A stretch of 42,665 nucleotides of DNA from UBA1163 sp049513055 (GTDB taxonomy: Bacteria; Desulfobacterota; BSN033; UBA1163). The translations under genes were made by a program, and so were the position numbers. Below the pieces are notes generated by a model. It was not told where the DNA came from, made no database searches, and saw nothing but the letters and a program-made list of their open reading frames with translations. The stretch's first letter is position 1. Each line of letters opens with the position of its first letter. This document shows positions 7,341 to 15,434 of the stretch, in pieces. The stretch covers positions 1 through 42,665 of the forward strand of contig JBEKWN010000032.1 of assembly GCA_049513055.1 (NCBI GenBank). The letters are read 5' to 3'.

Positions 7341-9314
7341 ATGGAATCTTGCAGTAGAACTGAATTAAAACAGACCGATGTCTCCAGAGAAAAAGTAATT
7401 CTCATTGGAAATCCGAACGTCGGGAAATCGGTCATCTTCAATTACCTCACCGGTAAATATGTGACCGTCTCAAACTATCCAGGGACCACCGTGGAAGTTT
7501 CCACCGGAACCCTGTCCGCTCATGGGAAGAAGCTCCAAGTGCTGGATACCCCTGGCGTCAACTCCCTCATTCCGATGTCAGAAGACGAGAAAGTCACCCG
7601 GGATATCCTTCTCAAGGAACCTAAAAGTTATCTGATCCAGGTCATGGATACGAAAAACATTCGTCGGGGACTTCTCATCTCCCTTCAACTGTTGGAGATG
7701 GGACTTCCCTTTCTCGTCCTCTTGAATATGTGGGATGAGGCAAAGAGCAGAGGCATTGAAATTAAAATCCAGACCTTATCCGAGATCTTAGGCGCTCCCA
7801 TCCTGAAAACGGTGGCCACAAGACAAAAAGGTCTGGAGAAGATCAAAGAAAATCTTCAGGCTCGGTCTCCTTCTTCAATCTCGATCAACTATCCAGAAGC
7901 CATCGAAAGTGGGATCTCACGAATAACTCCTCTCCTCCCTGAGGCATCTATCTCCAAACTTTCTCTGGCCCTGATGCTGCTCTCCGGGGACGAGAGCCTC
8001 GCCGAATGGCTCCACCATCATCTTTCAGAGAAAGAGATTCTACAAATTGAAAAAATTCGGCAGGAGATCCAGATGCATCTTGCTGAACCGATCGGCTTCT
8101 TGATCAATCAGACCAAGCTTCGAAAGGTAGATGAACTGCTATCGCAAGTGATGGGGGTAAGGGGAGAGGCACCTAAATCCATCTCTTCATTTCTAGGAAA
8201 CCTTTCCATTCACCCCTTCTGGGGGATTCCCATCCTTCTGTTTATCCTCTGGACCACTTATGAATTTGTTGGAGTCTTCGGAGCACAGACCAGTGTCAAA
8301 TTTTTAGAGGAAACCCTCTTTGGGAAATGGCTCCTTCCACCCATCACCTATCTCATTCAGCGTTTCATCCCTATCCCTTTTCTTCAAGAATTATTTATTG
8401 GCCCTTATGGAGTCATCACCATGGCCCTCACTTACGCCATTGCGATCGTTCTCCCCATTGTCGGCTGTTTCTTTCTGGTCTTTGGACTCATGGAGGATTC
8501 CGGATATTTACCCAGACTGGCCGTGATGACCAATCAAATCTTCAAAAAGATGGGGCTAAATGGTAAGGCGGTTTTGCCCATGGTTCTGGGCCTGGGATGC
8601 GACACCATGGCCACCATGACCACACGGATCCTGGAGACGGAAAAAGACCGGACCATCGTGACGCTCCTGTTAGCGCTCGCCGTTCCCTGTTCTGCTCAAT
8701 TGGGGATCATTCTTGGGATGTTTGCAAGCCTTCCTGCCCCTTACTTCTTGATGTGGATCTTTATTATCTCAGGGATTCTCATCTTGGTGGGCTACTTGGC
8801 GTCGCGGGTGATTCCGGGTGAAGGTTCTGATTTCATCCTAGAGATTCCACCTTTACGGATCCCTCTGCTCTCCAATGTGTTAGTCAAAACCTTGGCTCGA
8901 ATCGAATGGTATCTGAAGGAAGCTGTTCCCCTTTTCATTCTGGGCACCCTAATTCTTTTTGGCCTTCACAAGACAAAAATATTAATTCTTTTAGAAAAGG
9001 TTGCTACTCCGTTGATCGTCTATTTCCTAGGCCTTCCCCCCAAGGTCACCGAGGCATTCATCATTGGATTTCTGCGAAGAGACTACGGGGCAGCAGGTCT
9101 ATTTGTTTTGGCCAAGGAGGGGCAACTCAATCCCCATCAAATTCTGGTCAGTTTGGTCACCATCACTCTCTTCCTCCCCTGCATTGCCCAGTTTTTTATG
9201 ATGGTTAAAGAAAGAGGTTTAAGAAAAGCTCTGGGGATATCGGCGGTGGTCATCCCCATTGCTTTTGGAGCGGGCGGGATAGTAAACTTTTTATTAAAGA
9301 TTTTTGGAGTTTGA
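7341..9314 (+). CDS. feoB: Ferrous iron transport protein B
   Basis: 657 aa. The N-terminal G domain shows G1 GNPNVGKS, a G2 Thr in PGTTVEV, G3 DTPG and G4 NMWD. After a linker come hydrophobic FeoB membrane segments from about residue 290, with the FeoB core stretch LGLGCDTMATMTTR and the second gate repeat near PLFILGTLILFG. It carries Fe2+ across the cytoplasmic membrane under GTPase control. It follows the fur-like gene by 3 nt and precedes the zinc-ribbon and DtxR-FeoA genes. No stand-alone FeoA was seen; an SH3-like FeoA domain is fused to the regulator two genes downstream. Confidence 0.95.
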   Translation: MESCSRTELKQTDVSREKVILIGNPNVGKSVIFNYLTGKYVTVSNYPGTTVEVSTGTLSAHGKKLQVLDTPGVNSLIPMSEDEKVTRDILLKEPKSYLIQVMDTKNIRRGLLISLQLLEMGLPFLVLLNMWDEAKSRGIEIKIQTLSEILGAPILKTVATRQKGLEKIKENLQARSPSSISINYPEAIESGISRITPLLPEASISKLSLALMLLSGDESLAEWLHHHLSEKEILQIEKIRQEIQMHLAEPIGFLINQTKLRKVDELLSQVMGVRGEAPKSISSFLGNLSIHPFWGIPILLFILWTTYEFVGVFGAQTSVKFLEETLFGKWLLPPITYLIQRFIPIPFLQELFIGPYGVITMALTYAIAIVLPIVGCFFLVFGLMEDSGYLPRLAVMTNQIFKKMGLNGKAVLPMVLGLGCDTMATMTTRILETEKDRTIVTLLLALAVPCSAQLGIILGMFASLPAPYFLMWIFIISGILILVGYLASRVIPGEGSDFILEIPPLRIPLLSNVLVKTLARIEWYLKEAVPLFILGTLILFGLHKTKILILLEKVATPLIVYFLGLPPKVTEAFIIGFLRRDYGAAGLFVLAKEGQLNPHQILVSLVTITLFLPCIAQFFMMVKERGLRKALGISAVVIPIAFGAGGIVNFLLKIFGV

Positions 9315-9315
9315 T

Positions 9316-9513
9316 ATGACGAAGTCCTCTTCATGCAAATGTCCCCTCTGCGGAAAGGAATTTTTAGAGAGCGAGATGAAATGTCACTCGGGATGCCTCC
9401 TTTCGAAAAACTGCAACCTCCTCTGCTGTCCCCATTGTGGATATAGTTATAAGGAGCAATCCGCTATTGTCGATTTTTTAAAATCCTTATGGAGAAGAAA
9501 GGCGAAACCATGA
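9316..9513 (+). CDS. Small Cys-rich zinc-ribbon-like protein of the feo operon
   Basis: 65 aa. Cysteine pairs are arranged as CPLCGKEF near the N-terminus and CCPHCGYSY near the C-terminus, with further cysteines in CHSGC and KNC between: nine Cys in 65 residues. It starts 1 nt after the feoB stop, and its own stop overlaps the start of the next gene (ATGA at 9510-9513), so it is clearly operonic. The in-frame TTG at 9304 lies inside feoB and is less likely. The function is unknown. It may bind Zn or Fe, or help FeoB, by analogy with small Feo accessory proteins, but it does not match FeoC in any way I can see. Confidence 0.75.
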   Translation: MTKSSSCKCPLCGKEFLESEMKCHSGCLLSKNCNLLCCPHCGYSYKEQSAIVDFLKSLWRRKAKP

Positions 9514-10220
9514 CGAAAGAATCTGAACCTAAAAGGGGTCTCCATCCAAGGATGGGTGCATCCATTGACGGAGTCGAAGAGGACCGGATCGATGAGCTCC
9601 TCGAGCTCATCTGGACCTTAGGGGAAGAAGGGGTTGCTGATATGGACCACCTTCTTGAGACGACCCAGGACATTGAAGCGAACTCCATTCTCCGTAAGAT
9701 GATCAAGGATGATCTTTTTCAAATAGAAGGCAATCGAATGATCCTCAAAGAACGCGGGGAGGAGAAGGCAAGAGAGATCGTTCGACGTCACCGTCTGACA
9801 GAGAGGCTCCTCTTTGAAATTTTTGAGATGTCTGAAGAGGAAGTAGAAGAAGAGGCTTGCAAACTCGAACATATTCTGAGCCCTACGGTGACAGAAAGCG
9901 TCTGCACCTTTCTCGGCCATCCACCGACTTGCATCCATGGGAAGCCCATTCCAAGAGGAGAATGTTGTACTAAATTTAAAAAAGAGATGAAACCTCTCGT
10001 CATTCCTCTTGAGGAATTGGGATTGGGCGAGGAGGGTCGAATCGTCTTTATCGCACCCAAATCACACCAAAGACTTGACCGGTTGAGCACCCTGGGGATC
10101 GTTCCAGGAAGTATCCTAAGAATGCACCAGAAAAATCCTTCCTATGTCTTACAGATTGGAGAAACGACGCTTGCCTTGGATAGGGATATTGTGAAGAATA
10201 TTTATGTCAAGAGGGTGTGA
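9510..10220 (+). CDS. DtxR/MntR-type metal regulator fused to a C-terminal FeoA (SH3-like) domain
   Basis: 236 aa. An N-terminal winged-helix region (about residues 20-80) is followed by a dimerisation/metal-binding part containing EEEACKLEHILSP. Then comes an unusual Cys-rich stretch, CTFLGHPPTCIHGKPIP followed by RGECC, which may hold a metal or Fe-S centre. The last ~75 residues form an FeoA-like domain with the LSTLGIVPGS signature. The ATG at 9510 overlaps the preceding stop and has a GAAAGG sequence before it, so it is preferred over 9489. It probably senses Fe2+ and regulates the operon, while its FeoA domain may also interact with FeoB. Its end lies 3 nt from the convergent rpsA end. 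Confidence 0.85.
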   Translation: MTKESEPKRGLHPRMGASIDGVEEDRIDELLELIWTLGEEGVADMDHLLETTQDIEANSILRKMIKDDLFQIEGNRMILKERGEEKAREIVRRHRLTERLLFEIFEMSEEEVEEEACKLEHILSPTVTESVCTFLGHPPTCIHGKPIPRGECCTKFKKEMKPLVIPLEELGLGEEGRIVFIAPKSHQRLDRLSTLGIVPGSILRMHQKNPSYVLQIGETTLALDRDIVKNIYVKRV

Positions 10221-10223
10221 GAT

Positions 10224-12023
10224 TTAATCATTCTCCTTTTTGGAGGGTAACCCTCCACCTCGTTTTTCCATCTCTTCCTGAATCAATTCTCCCAGACTGT
10301 GAGAAGTGGGTCCTTGGTCCGAGATATATTTCTCGATCTCTGCCTTCTCGGCCTTCTCCTTTAGCCCTTTGATGCTGAGACCAATCCTCCGATCGTGGGG
10401 ATCAATATGAAGGACCACGGCAGATAGGGTATCCCCAACCTTCAGGACATCTGAGGGTTTCTCTACCTTCTCTCGGCTGATCTCAGAAACATGGACGAGT
10501 CCCTCAATCCCCTCTTCCAGTTCCACAAAGGCACCAAAATCGGTCACATTGGTGACCTTCCCTGCGACCACCTCTCCTTTTCGATATCGCCGTGCAACAT
10601 CCTTCCATGGGTCTGGAGTCAATTGTTTAATGCCTAATGAGAAGCGTTCATTTTTACGGTCAATATTTAAGACCACTGCCTCCACTTCTTGTCCCTTCTT
10701 ATAAAGTTCGCTGGGATGCTTGATCTTTTTTGTCCACGACATCTCGGAGACATGGACGAGCCCATCCACGCCTTCATCAAACCCGATGAAGATGCCAAAA
10801 TCGGTCACGGTTTTTACCCTTCCCACCACTTTGGTCCCCACCGGATATTTCTCCTCGATCAAAGCCCATGGATTGGGTTCGATCTGTTTCATCCCCAAAG
10901 AGATACGACGTTTGACCGGGTCGCAATCGAGGACCATGACCTCCACGGTGTCACCGATGTGGACGATCTTGGAAGGATGTTTCATTTTCTTGCTCCAAGT
11001 CAACTCTGAGATGTGAACGAGCCCTTCGACTCCCCCTTCCAACTCCACAAAAACTCCATAATCCGTCACATTGACAACTTTCCCCTTGATGCGGGAACCC
11101 AATGAATATTTCCGGGGCACTGACTCCCATGGGTCGGGCAGGGCTTGCTTTAATCCCAACGAAACCTTTTCTTTCTCCCGGTCATAATGAAGGACTTTCA
11201 CCTTGATCTGTTCTCCGATGGAGAGCTTCTCTGAAGGATGCCCAATTCTACCCCAGGAGATATCCGTAATATGGAGAAGACCGTCCATCCCACCCAAATC
11301 GATGAACGCACCGTAGTCGGTAAGATTCTTCACCGTCCCCTCTACAATATCCCCCTCTTTGAGATTTTTTAAGGTTTCCCCTCTCAACTGTTTCCGCTCC
11401 TCATCGAGAAGAACACGTCGGGAGAGGACAATATTGTTTCGTTTCCGATTGAACTTGATCACCTTAAACTTTAATCGTTGACCGATCAAAACATCCAGAT
11501 TCCGAACTGGTTTTAAATCAATTTGAGAGCCAGGTAAAAAGGCGAGAATCCGGCCGATATCTACGGAAAGTCCTCCTTTCACTTTTCCTACAATTTCCCC
11601 CTCTATGACCTCCCCTTCCCGGCAGGATCTGCTGATCTCCCTCCATACCTTTATCTTATCTGCTTTTTCCTTCGAGAGGGTCAATAACCCTTCCTCACTC
11701 TCTTTCCTTTCCAAAAGCACATCGATCCGGTCTCCGATCTTCACATCGACCTTCTTATCCCTTTTCAAAAACTCCTGCATGGGGATCTGTCCTTCGGACT
11801 TATATCCCACATCCACGGTCACGTGATCTGGAGTAATGTCAATGACTGTTCCCCTAAGGATCTGACCTTCCTCCAAGGTCTTTAGGCTCTCTTCATAAAG
11901 TGTTTGAAAATCTTCGGGTTCATCCCTGCGAGGAAGTTCTCTCCCCTCTCTCTTTTCCGCTTCTCTTCCCAGAGAGGCCTGCCTTTTCTCTTCCTCTAAA
12001 GAAACCAATTCTTCCTTCCCCAT
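10224..12023 (-). CDS. rpsA: 30S ribosomal protein S1
   Basis: 599 aa with six tandem S1 RNA-binding domains. The strongest repeats carry TDYGAFIDLGGMDGLLHITD, TDYGVFVELEGGVEGLVHIS, TDFGIFIGFDEGVDGLVHVS and TDFGAFVELEEGIEGLVHVS, each followed by a KHPS- or KPS-type turn and a V.VLHYDREKEKVSLG-like strand. The length and domain count fit full-length bacterial S1, which helps mRNAs bind the 30S subunit. It is the last gene of a cmk-ispH-rpsA cluster, a well-known order in deltaproteobacteria and relatives. Confidence 0.95.
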   Translation of the reverse strand: MGKEELVSLEEEKRQASLGREAEKREGRELPRRDEPEDFQTLYEESLKTLEEGQILRGTVIDITPDHVTVDVGYKSEGQIPMQEFLKRDKKVDVKIGDRIDVLLERKESEEGLLTLSKEKADKIKVWREISRSCREGEVIEGEIVGKVKGGLSVDIGRILAFLPGSQIDLKPVRNLDVLIGQRLKFKVIKFNRKRNNIVLSRRVLLDEERKQLRGETLKNLKEGDIVEGTVKNLTDYGAFIDLGGMDGLLHITDISWGRIGHPSEKLSIGEQIKVKVLHYDREKEKVSLGLKQALPDPWESVPRKYSLGSRIKGKVVNVTDYGVFVELEGGVEGLVHISELTWSKKMKHPSKIVHIGDTVEVMVLDCDPVKRRISLGMKQIEPNPWALIEEKYPVGTKVVGRVKTVTDFGIFIGFDEGVDGLVHVSEMSWTKKIKHPSELYKKGQEVEAVVLNIDRKNERFSLGIKQLTPDPWKDVARRYRKGEVVAGKVTNVTDFGAFVELEEGIEGLVHVSEISREKVEKPSDVLKVGDTLSAVVLHIDPHDRRIGLSIKGLKEKAEKAEIEKYISDQGPTSHSLGELIQEEMEKRGGGLPSKKEND

Positions 12024-12089
12024 TCAAAAACTCCCTTCTTCTGATAATCTGGAGATATATACCACACCGGTTTAAAAATTACAAATCTT

Positions 12090-12938
12090 TTAACCCCTAA
12101 GGCTTTTCAGGTGCCGAATTTTCAGCTCTACCTCCTTGATGATCCAAGAGGGGGTCGAAGCACCAGCTGTGAGGCCGATTTTCTCTCTCCGAGCCAACCA
12201 TTCCGGATGGAGTTCTTGGGCTGTCTCAATGTGATAGGTGTAGCGTTGGATGTCTCGACAAATCGCAGCCAACCTTTGAGTGTTTCCGCTATTATAGCCA
12301 CCGATCACAATCATACAATCCACTTTTTTGGCGATCTCCACGGCCTCCATTTGGCGAATCGTTGTGGCATGACAGATCGTATTAAATACCCTCAATTCCT
12401 TCGCCCTTTCTAAACAGACGGCTACTACCTTTTTAAAAAGGCTGAAAGATTGGGTGGTTTGAGCAATGATTCCCAATTTTTCCCACGGTCCTAATCCTTG
12501 GATTGACTCCACCTCTTCAACCACCTCAACCCCTTTTGGGATATAGCTCTGAATCGCCTCCACCTCTGGATGTTGTGGATCCCCAACAATCAATAAGGCA
12601 TATCCATGCTGGTGAAGGTATTTCGCAAAGAGATGCGCCCTTTTGACGATAGGACAGGTTGCATCAATGATGCGTAACCTCTTCTTTCTGGCCTTCGTCA
12701 GATCTCTCAAAGAAACTCCATGGGATCGGAAGATCACTGTTCCTCGGGGGATATGTTCTATTCGGTCTTTCACCTTTACCCCTAACTCCTCAAGGAATTC
12801 TACGGCTTGGGGGTTATGGATTAAAGGTCCTAAAGTATAGAGGTCTTTGGTTTGCTTTTTGGCAGCCTCCATGGCGATGTCCATTGCCCGCTTGACACCA
12901 AAACAAAAACCAGCCGATTTAGCAATGATCAGTTTCAC
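12090..12938 (-). CDS. ispH: 4-hydroxy-3-methylbut-2-enyl diphosphate reductase
   Basis: 282 aa. The three Fe-S ligand cysteines are present in GFCFGVKRA (near the N-terminus), DATCPIVKRAH and NTICHATTIRQ. The catalytic neighbourhood VEAIQSY and the substrate-binding SGNTQRLA and GASTPSWII are also visible. It performs the last step of the MEP isoprenoid pathway, reducing HMBPP to IPP and DMAPP. Its start overlaps the end of cmk by 20 bp, and rpsA follows about 66 bp downstream, so the three are probably co-transcribed. Confidence 0.96.
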   Translation of the reverse strand: MKLIIAKSAGFCFGVKRAMDIAMEAAKKQTKDLYTLGPLIHNPQAVEFLEELGVKVKDRIEHIPRGTVIFRSHGVSLRDLTKARKKRLRIIDATCPIVKRAHLFAKYLHQHGYALLIVGDPQHPEVEAIQSYIPKGVEVVEEVESIQGLGPWEKLGIIAQTTQSFSLFKKVVAVCLERAKELRVFNTICHATTIRQMEAVEIAKKVDCMIVIGGYNSGNTQRLAAICRDIQRYTYHIETAQELHPEWLARREKIGLTAGASTPSWIIKEVELKIRHLKSLRG

Positions 12939-13629
12939 TTCCTCTTACCTTTGCCGTCACAATACAGACCATCTCTTCCACGACCTCTTCCACAGACCGA
13001 TGGGTGGAGTCAATGAACACAGCATCGTTTGCCTTTTTGAGAGGAGAATGGATCCGGTGCATATCATTATGATCTCTTTGAACCAATTCTTCTTGCGTTT
13101 CCTTGAAATCTACCTTTACTCCCTTCTGAACCATTTCATGGTATCTTCTTCTTACCCTTTCATCACTCTCGGCATCTAAATAAAATTTAACATCTGCGTC
13201 AGGAAAAACAACCGTCCCGATATCCCTTCCTTCCAAGATGACTCCGCCTTCCTTTCCCATCTCCCTCTGCATCTGAACGAGAGCTTCTCTGACCCCCTGT
13301 TGTTTTGAAATATAAGAGGCGAGACGACTGATCTCGGGTGTACGGACGGCTAAGGTAATATCTTTCCCATCACAAAAAACATGAGTTTGTTCCCCTTCTG
13401 TGACGAAGGTAATACGAAGGGAGGAAGCCAATTGATTGAGTGCCGATTCATCCTCTGGAGAAATGCCTTTCTCTTTAGCTCTGAGCGCCACAGACCGATA
13501 CATCGCTCCTGTGTCAATATAAACGTAACCCAATCGTTTGGCTAAAGACCTCGCTACAGTGCTCTTCCCGGCACCAGAAGGGCCGTCTATGGCAATGGTC
13601 AATCTTTTTCTTTTGGATATCCCCACCAT
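12919..13629 (-). CDS. cmk: Cytidylate kinase
   Basis: 236 aa. The P-loop AIDGPSGAGKSTVAR and YIDTGAMYRSVALRA are the standard NMP-binding signatures; GRDIGTVVFPDADVKFYLDA and the lid sequence RDHNDMHRIHSPLKKA are also present. It phosphorylates CMP and dCMP. The C-terminal ~20 residues overlap the ispH start. A CCCCGTTAG-type mobile element (13661-13761) sits 31 bp upstream of the start codon, in the expected promoter region of this operon. Confidence 0.96.
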   Translation of the reverse strand: MVGISKRKRLTIAIDGPSGAGKSTVARSLAKRLGYVYIDTGAMYRSVALRAKEKGISPEDESALNQLASSLRITFVTEGEQTHVFCDGKDITLAVRTPEISRLASYISKQQGVREALVQMQREMGKEGGVILEGRDIGTVVFPDADVKFYLDAESDERVRRRYHEMVQKGVKVDFKETQEELVQRDHNDMHRIHSPLKKANDAVFIDSTHRSVEEVVEEMVCIVTAKVRGSETDHC

Positions 13630-13660
13630 TCCAACACCTGAAAAAGGTAGGAATGGTTTA

Positions 13661-13761
13661 CCCCGTATAGAAAGCTCAGCCCCTTAAGGGATGATGATTA
13701 GAAAAAGAATGTTAATTCTTTCCTAAGACCAGGGTAGTAACCCCTACCTTTTCTAACGGGG
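13661..13761. mobile_element. MITE-like element, CCCCGTTAG family, copy 3 (101 bp)
   Basis: The left end CCCCGTATAGAAAG and the right end CTTTTCTAACGGGG (its near-complement) form terminal inverted repeats. It is flanked by TTTA on both sides (13657-13660 and 13762-13765), a 4-bp target duplication. The interior has short inverted repeats and no coding capacity. It shares ends, but not the GC-rich core, with the copies at 33414 and 37112. It lies between cmk and ald. Confidence 0.65.
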
Positions 13762-13770
13762 TTTACCATA

Positions 13771-14904
13771 TCAGGAAGGAATTTTCAAGGAAGGAGAAGA
13801 AAAGGGATTTTGAATAAAAGCTAATCCAAAACTTTCAGCTACGGCCTGACAGACGACCTTCCCGTCAATCAGATTAAGGCCTTTTCTCAAGGCTTCATTC
13901 TCTTCCATTGCCTTTTCAAAACCTTTGTCTGCGATCTGATGAACATAAGGAAATGTTGCATTGGTGAGGGCGAACGTGGAAGTTCTCGGAAAGGCACCCG
14001 GGATATTGGTTACGCAATAATGGACAATCCCTTCTTCGATATAGGTGGGATTCTCGTGAGTGGTGGGGTGCGTGGTTTCAAAACACCCACCCTGATCCAC
14101 AGAGATGTCCACCACAGCAGAACCAGGACGCATCCTTTTCAGCATCTGGCGGGTCACCAGCTTTGGCGCTTGGGCGCCTGGAATAAGGACCGCCCCAATG
14201 ACAAGATCGGCACCTGCGATCTCCTCTCCAATGGTCATTCGATTCGAAATGAAAGTGGCAATATGACCTTGGGTAATGTCATGGAGATAACTCAGCCTCT
14301 CTGGGTGAATATCGAGAATGCTGACACGAGCGCCAATCCCTAAAGCAACCTTGCAGGCATTGGCACCCACTACCCCTGCTCCAAGGATGACCACTTTAGC
14401 AGGAGGAACGCCTGAGGCCCCACAGAGGAGAACTCCCCTTCCTCCATACCTCGCCTCTAAGCACATTCCTCCTGCAAGGACCGAGGCCCTCCCTGCAATT
14501 TCGCTCATCGGTCGAAGAAGAGGGAGAGATCCATCTTGTCCCTGAACGGTTTCATACCCGATCCCAACGATCCGGCGCTCCATTAATTTTAAAGTAAGTT
14601 CCCAATTAGCAGCCAGGTGAAGGTAGGTAAAGAGGACCTGGCCAGGTCTCATCAGGGGAAATTCTGGCTCTAAGGGCTCCTTGACCTTCACCACCATCTC
14701 GGCTCCGTTCCAAATATCCTTTGCCTTGTCAATGAGGATGGCCCCAGCCTTTCCATATTCATGATCTGAGAAACCGCTTCCCACCCCTGCCCCTTTCTCA
14801 ACCAATACACGGTGGTGGTGAGAAACTAAGGCATCGACACCTTGAGGTGTCATCCCCACCCTTTTTTCACCATCTTTAATCTCTTTTGGCACTCCGATGA
14901 TCAT
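13771..14904 (-). CDS. ald: Alanine dehydrogenase
   Basis: 377 aa, the usual family length. The N-terminal signature MIIGVPKEIKDGEKRVGMTP, the substrate Lys region VKVKEP, the Rossmann motif VVILGAGVVGANA and the C-terminal TSTFALTNATFPY are all present. It reversibly deaminates L-alanine to pyruvate with NAD+. AAGGAGA lies about 6 nt before the ATG. It stands alone, with a long non-coding region upstream (14905-15434) and a MITE-like element just downstream. Confidence 0.96.
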   Translation of the reverse strand: MIIGVPKEIKDGEKRVGMTPQGVDALVSHHHRVLVEKGAGVGSGFSDHEYGKAGAILIDKAKDIWNGAEMVVKVKEPLEPEFPLMRPGQVLFTYLHLAANWELTLKLMERRIVGIGYETVQGQDGSLPLLRPMSEIAGRASVLAGGMCLEARYGGRGVLLCGASGVPPAKVVILGAGVVGANACKVALGIGARVSILDIHPERLSYLHDITQGHIATFISNRMTIGEEIAGADLVIGAVLIPGAQAPKLVTRQMLKRMRPGSAVVDISVDQGGCFETTHPTTHENPTYIEEGIVHYCVTNIPGAFPRTSTFALTNATFPYVHQIADKGFEKAMEENEALRKGLNLIDGKVVCQAVAESFGLAFIQNPFSSPSLKIPS

Positions 14905-15434
14905 AGCATCTCCTTAATCAAATCCCCTGCCCAGAGGACAAGGCTCAGCGACAAATTCGATGGAGTCATGATACCCTCTTTTTTCAAAGTTCCATAAAAA
15001 CAATGCCTGAGGCAGGTGGGTGTGTTGAGCCGGCAAAAAATAAAAATAGATAAATACATCCCCGGGCGATTTATCGCCAAAACTTTATAGCGACACCCTT
15101 GTTCGTTTCGCTGCTCTGTTTCCAGACATTTTACAAAGGTCACCTCAGGTAAAATAGCTTGTCCCCCATTAAATATAGAAAAGAACCGCTTTATAAAGTT
15201 TTGGAATCACACCCACCTGACGATTTAATGTAATGTTAAGATTCTCTTTCCCAGCATCAGGATGGTTCTGACGAGCTGTTAGCCTTTCTAAGTAGCTTTT
15301 ATAACCAAATTCCAAAATTGTCAATGACAAGGGGTTCCAATGCTTCCAATAAACACCTTCGTGCCAATATCCTCTTCCCAAAAGGGTAATAAATGTGATA
15401 TGAGGATTTATCTATGCTGCGACGGAGGTAAAAG
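14905..15434. other. 530-bp intergenic region with no convincing gene
   Basis: It separates the divergent ald and transketolase genes. Short open frames on the minus strand (14901-15143 and 15169-15381) have no recognisable domain and no ribosome-binding site. It contains small palindromes such as GGCGATTTATCGCC (15065 region, reverse orientation). Promoters for both flanking genes must lie here, but none stands out. GGAGGT before 15435 is the transketolase ribosome-binding site. Confidence 0.4.

Noticed and set aside
14901..15143. 80-aa minus-strand ORF upstream of ald
   Set aside because: No ribosome-binding site, no family-like sequence, and it overlaps the ald start; intergenic chance ORF.
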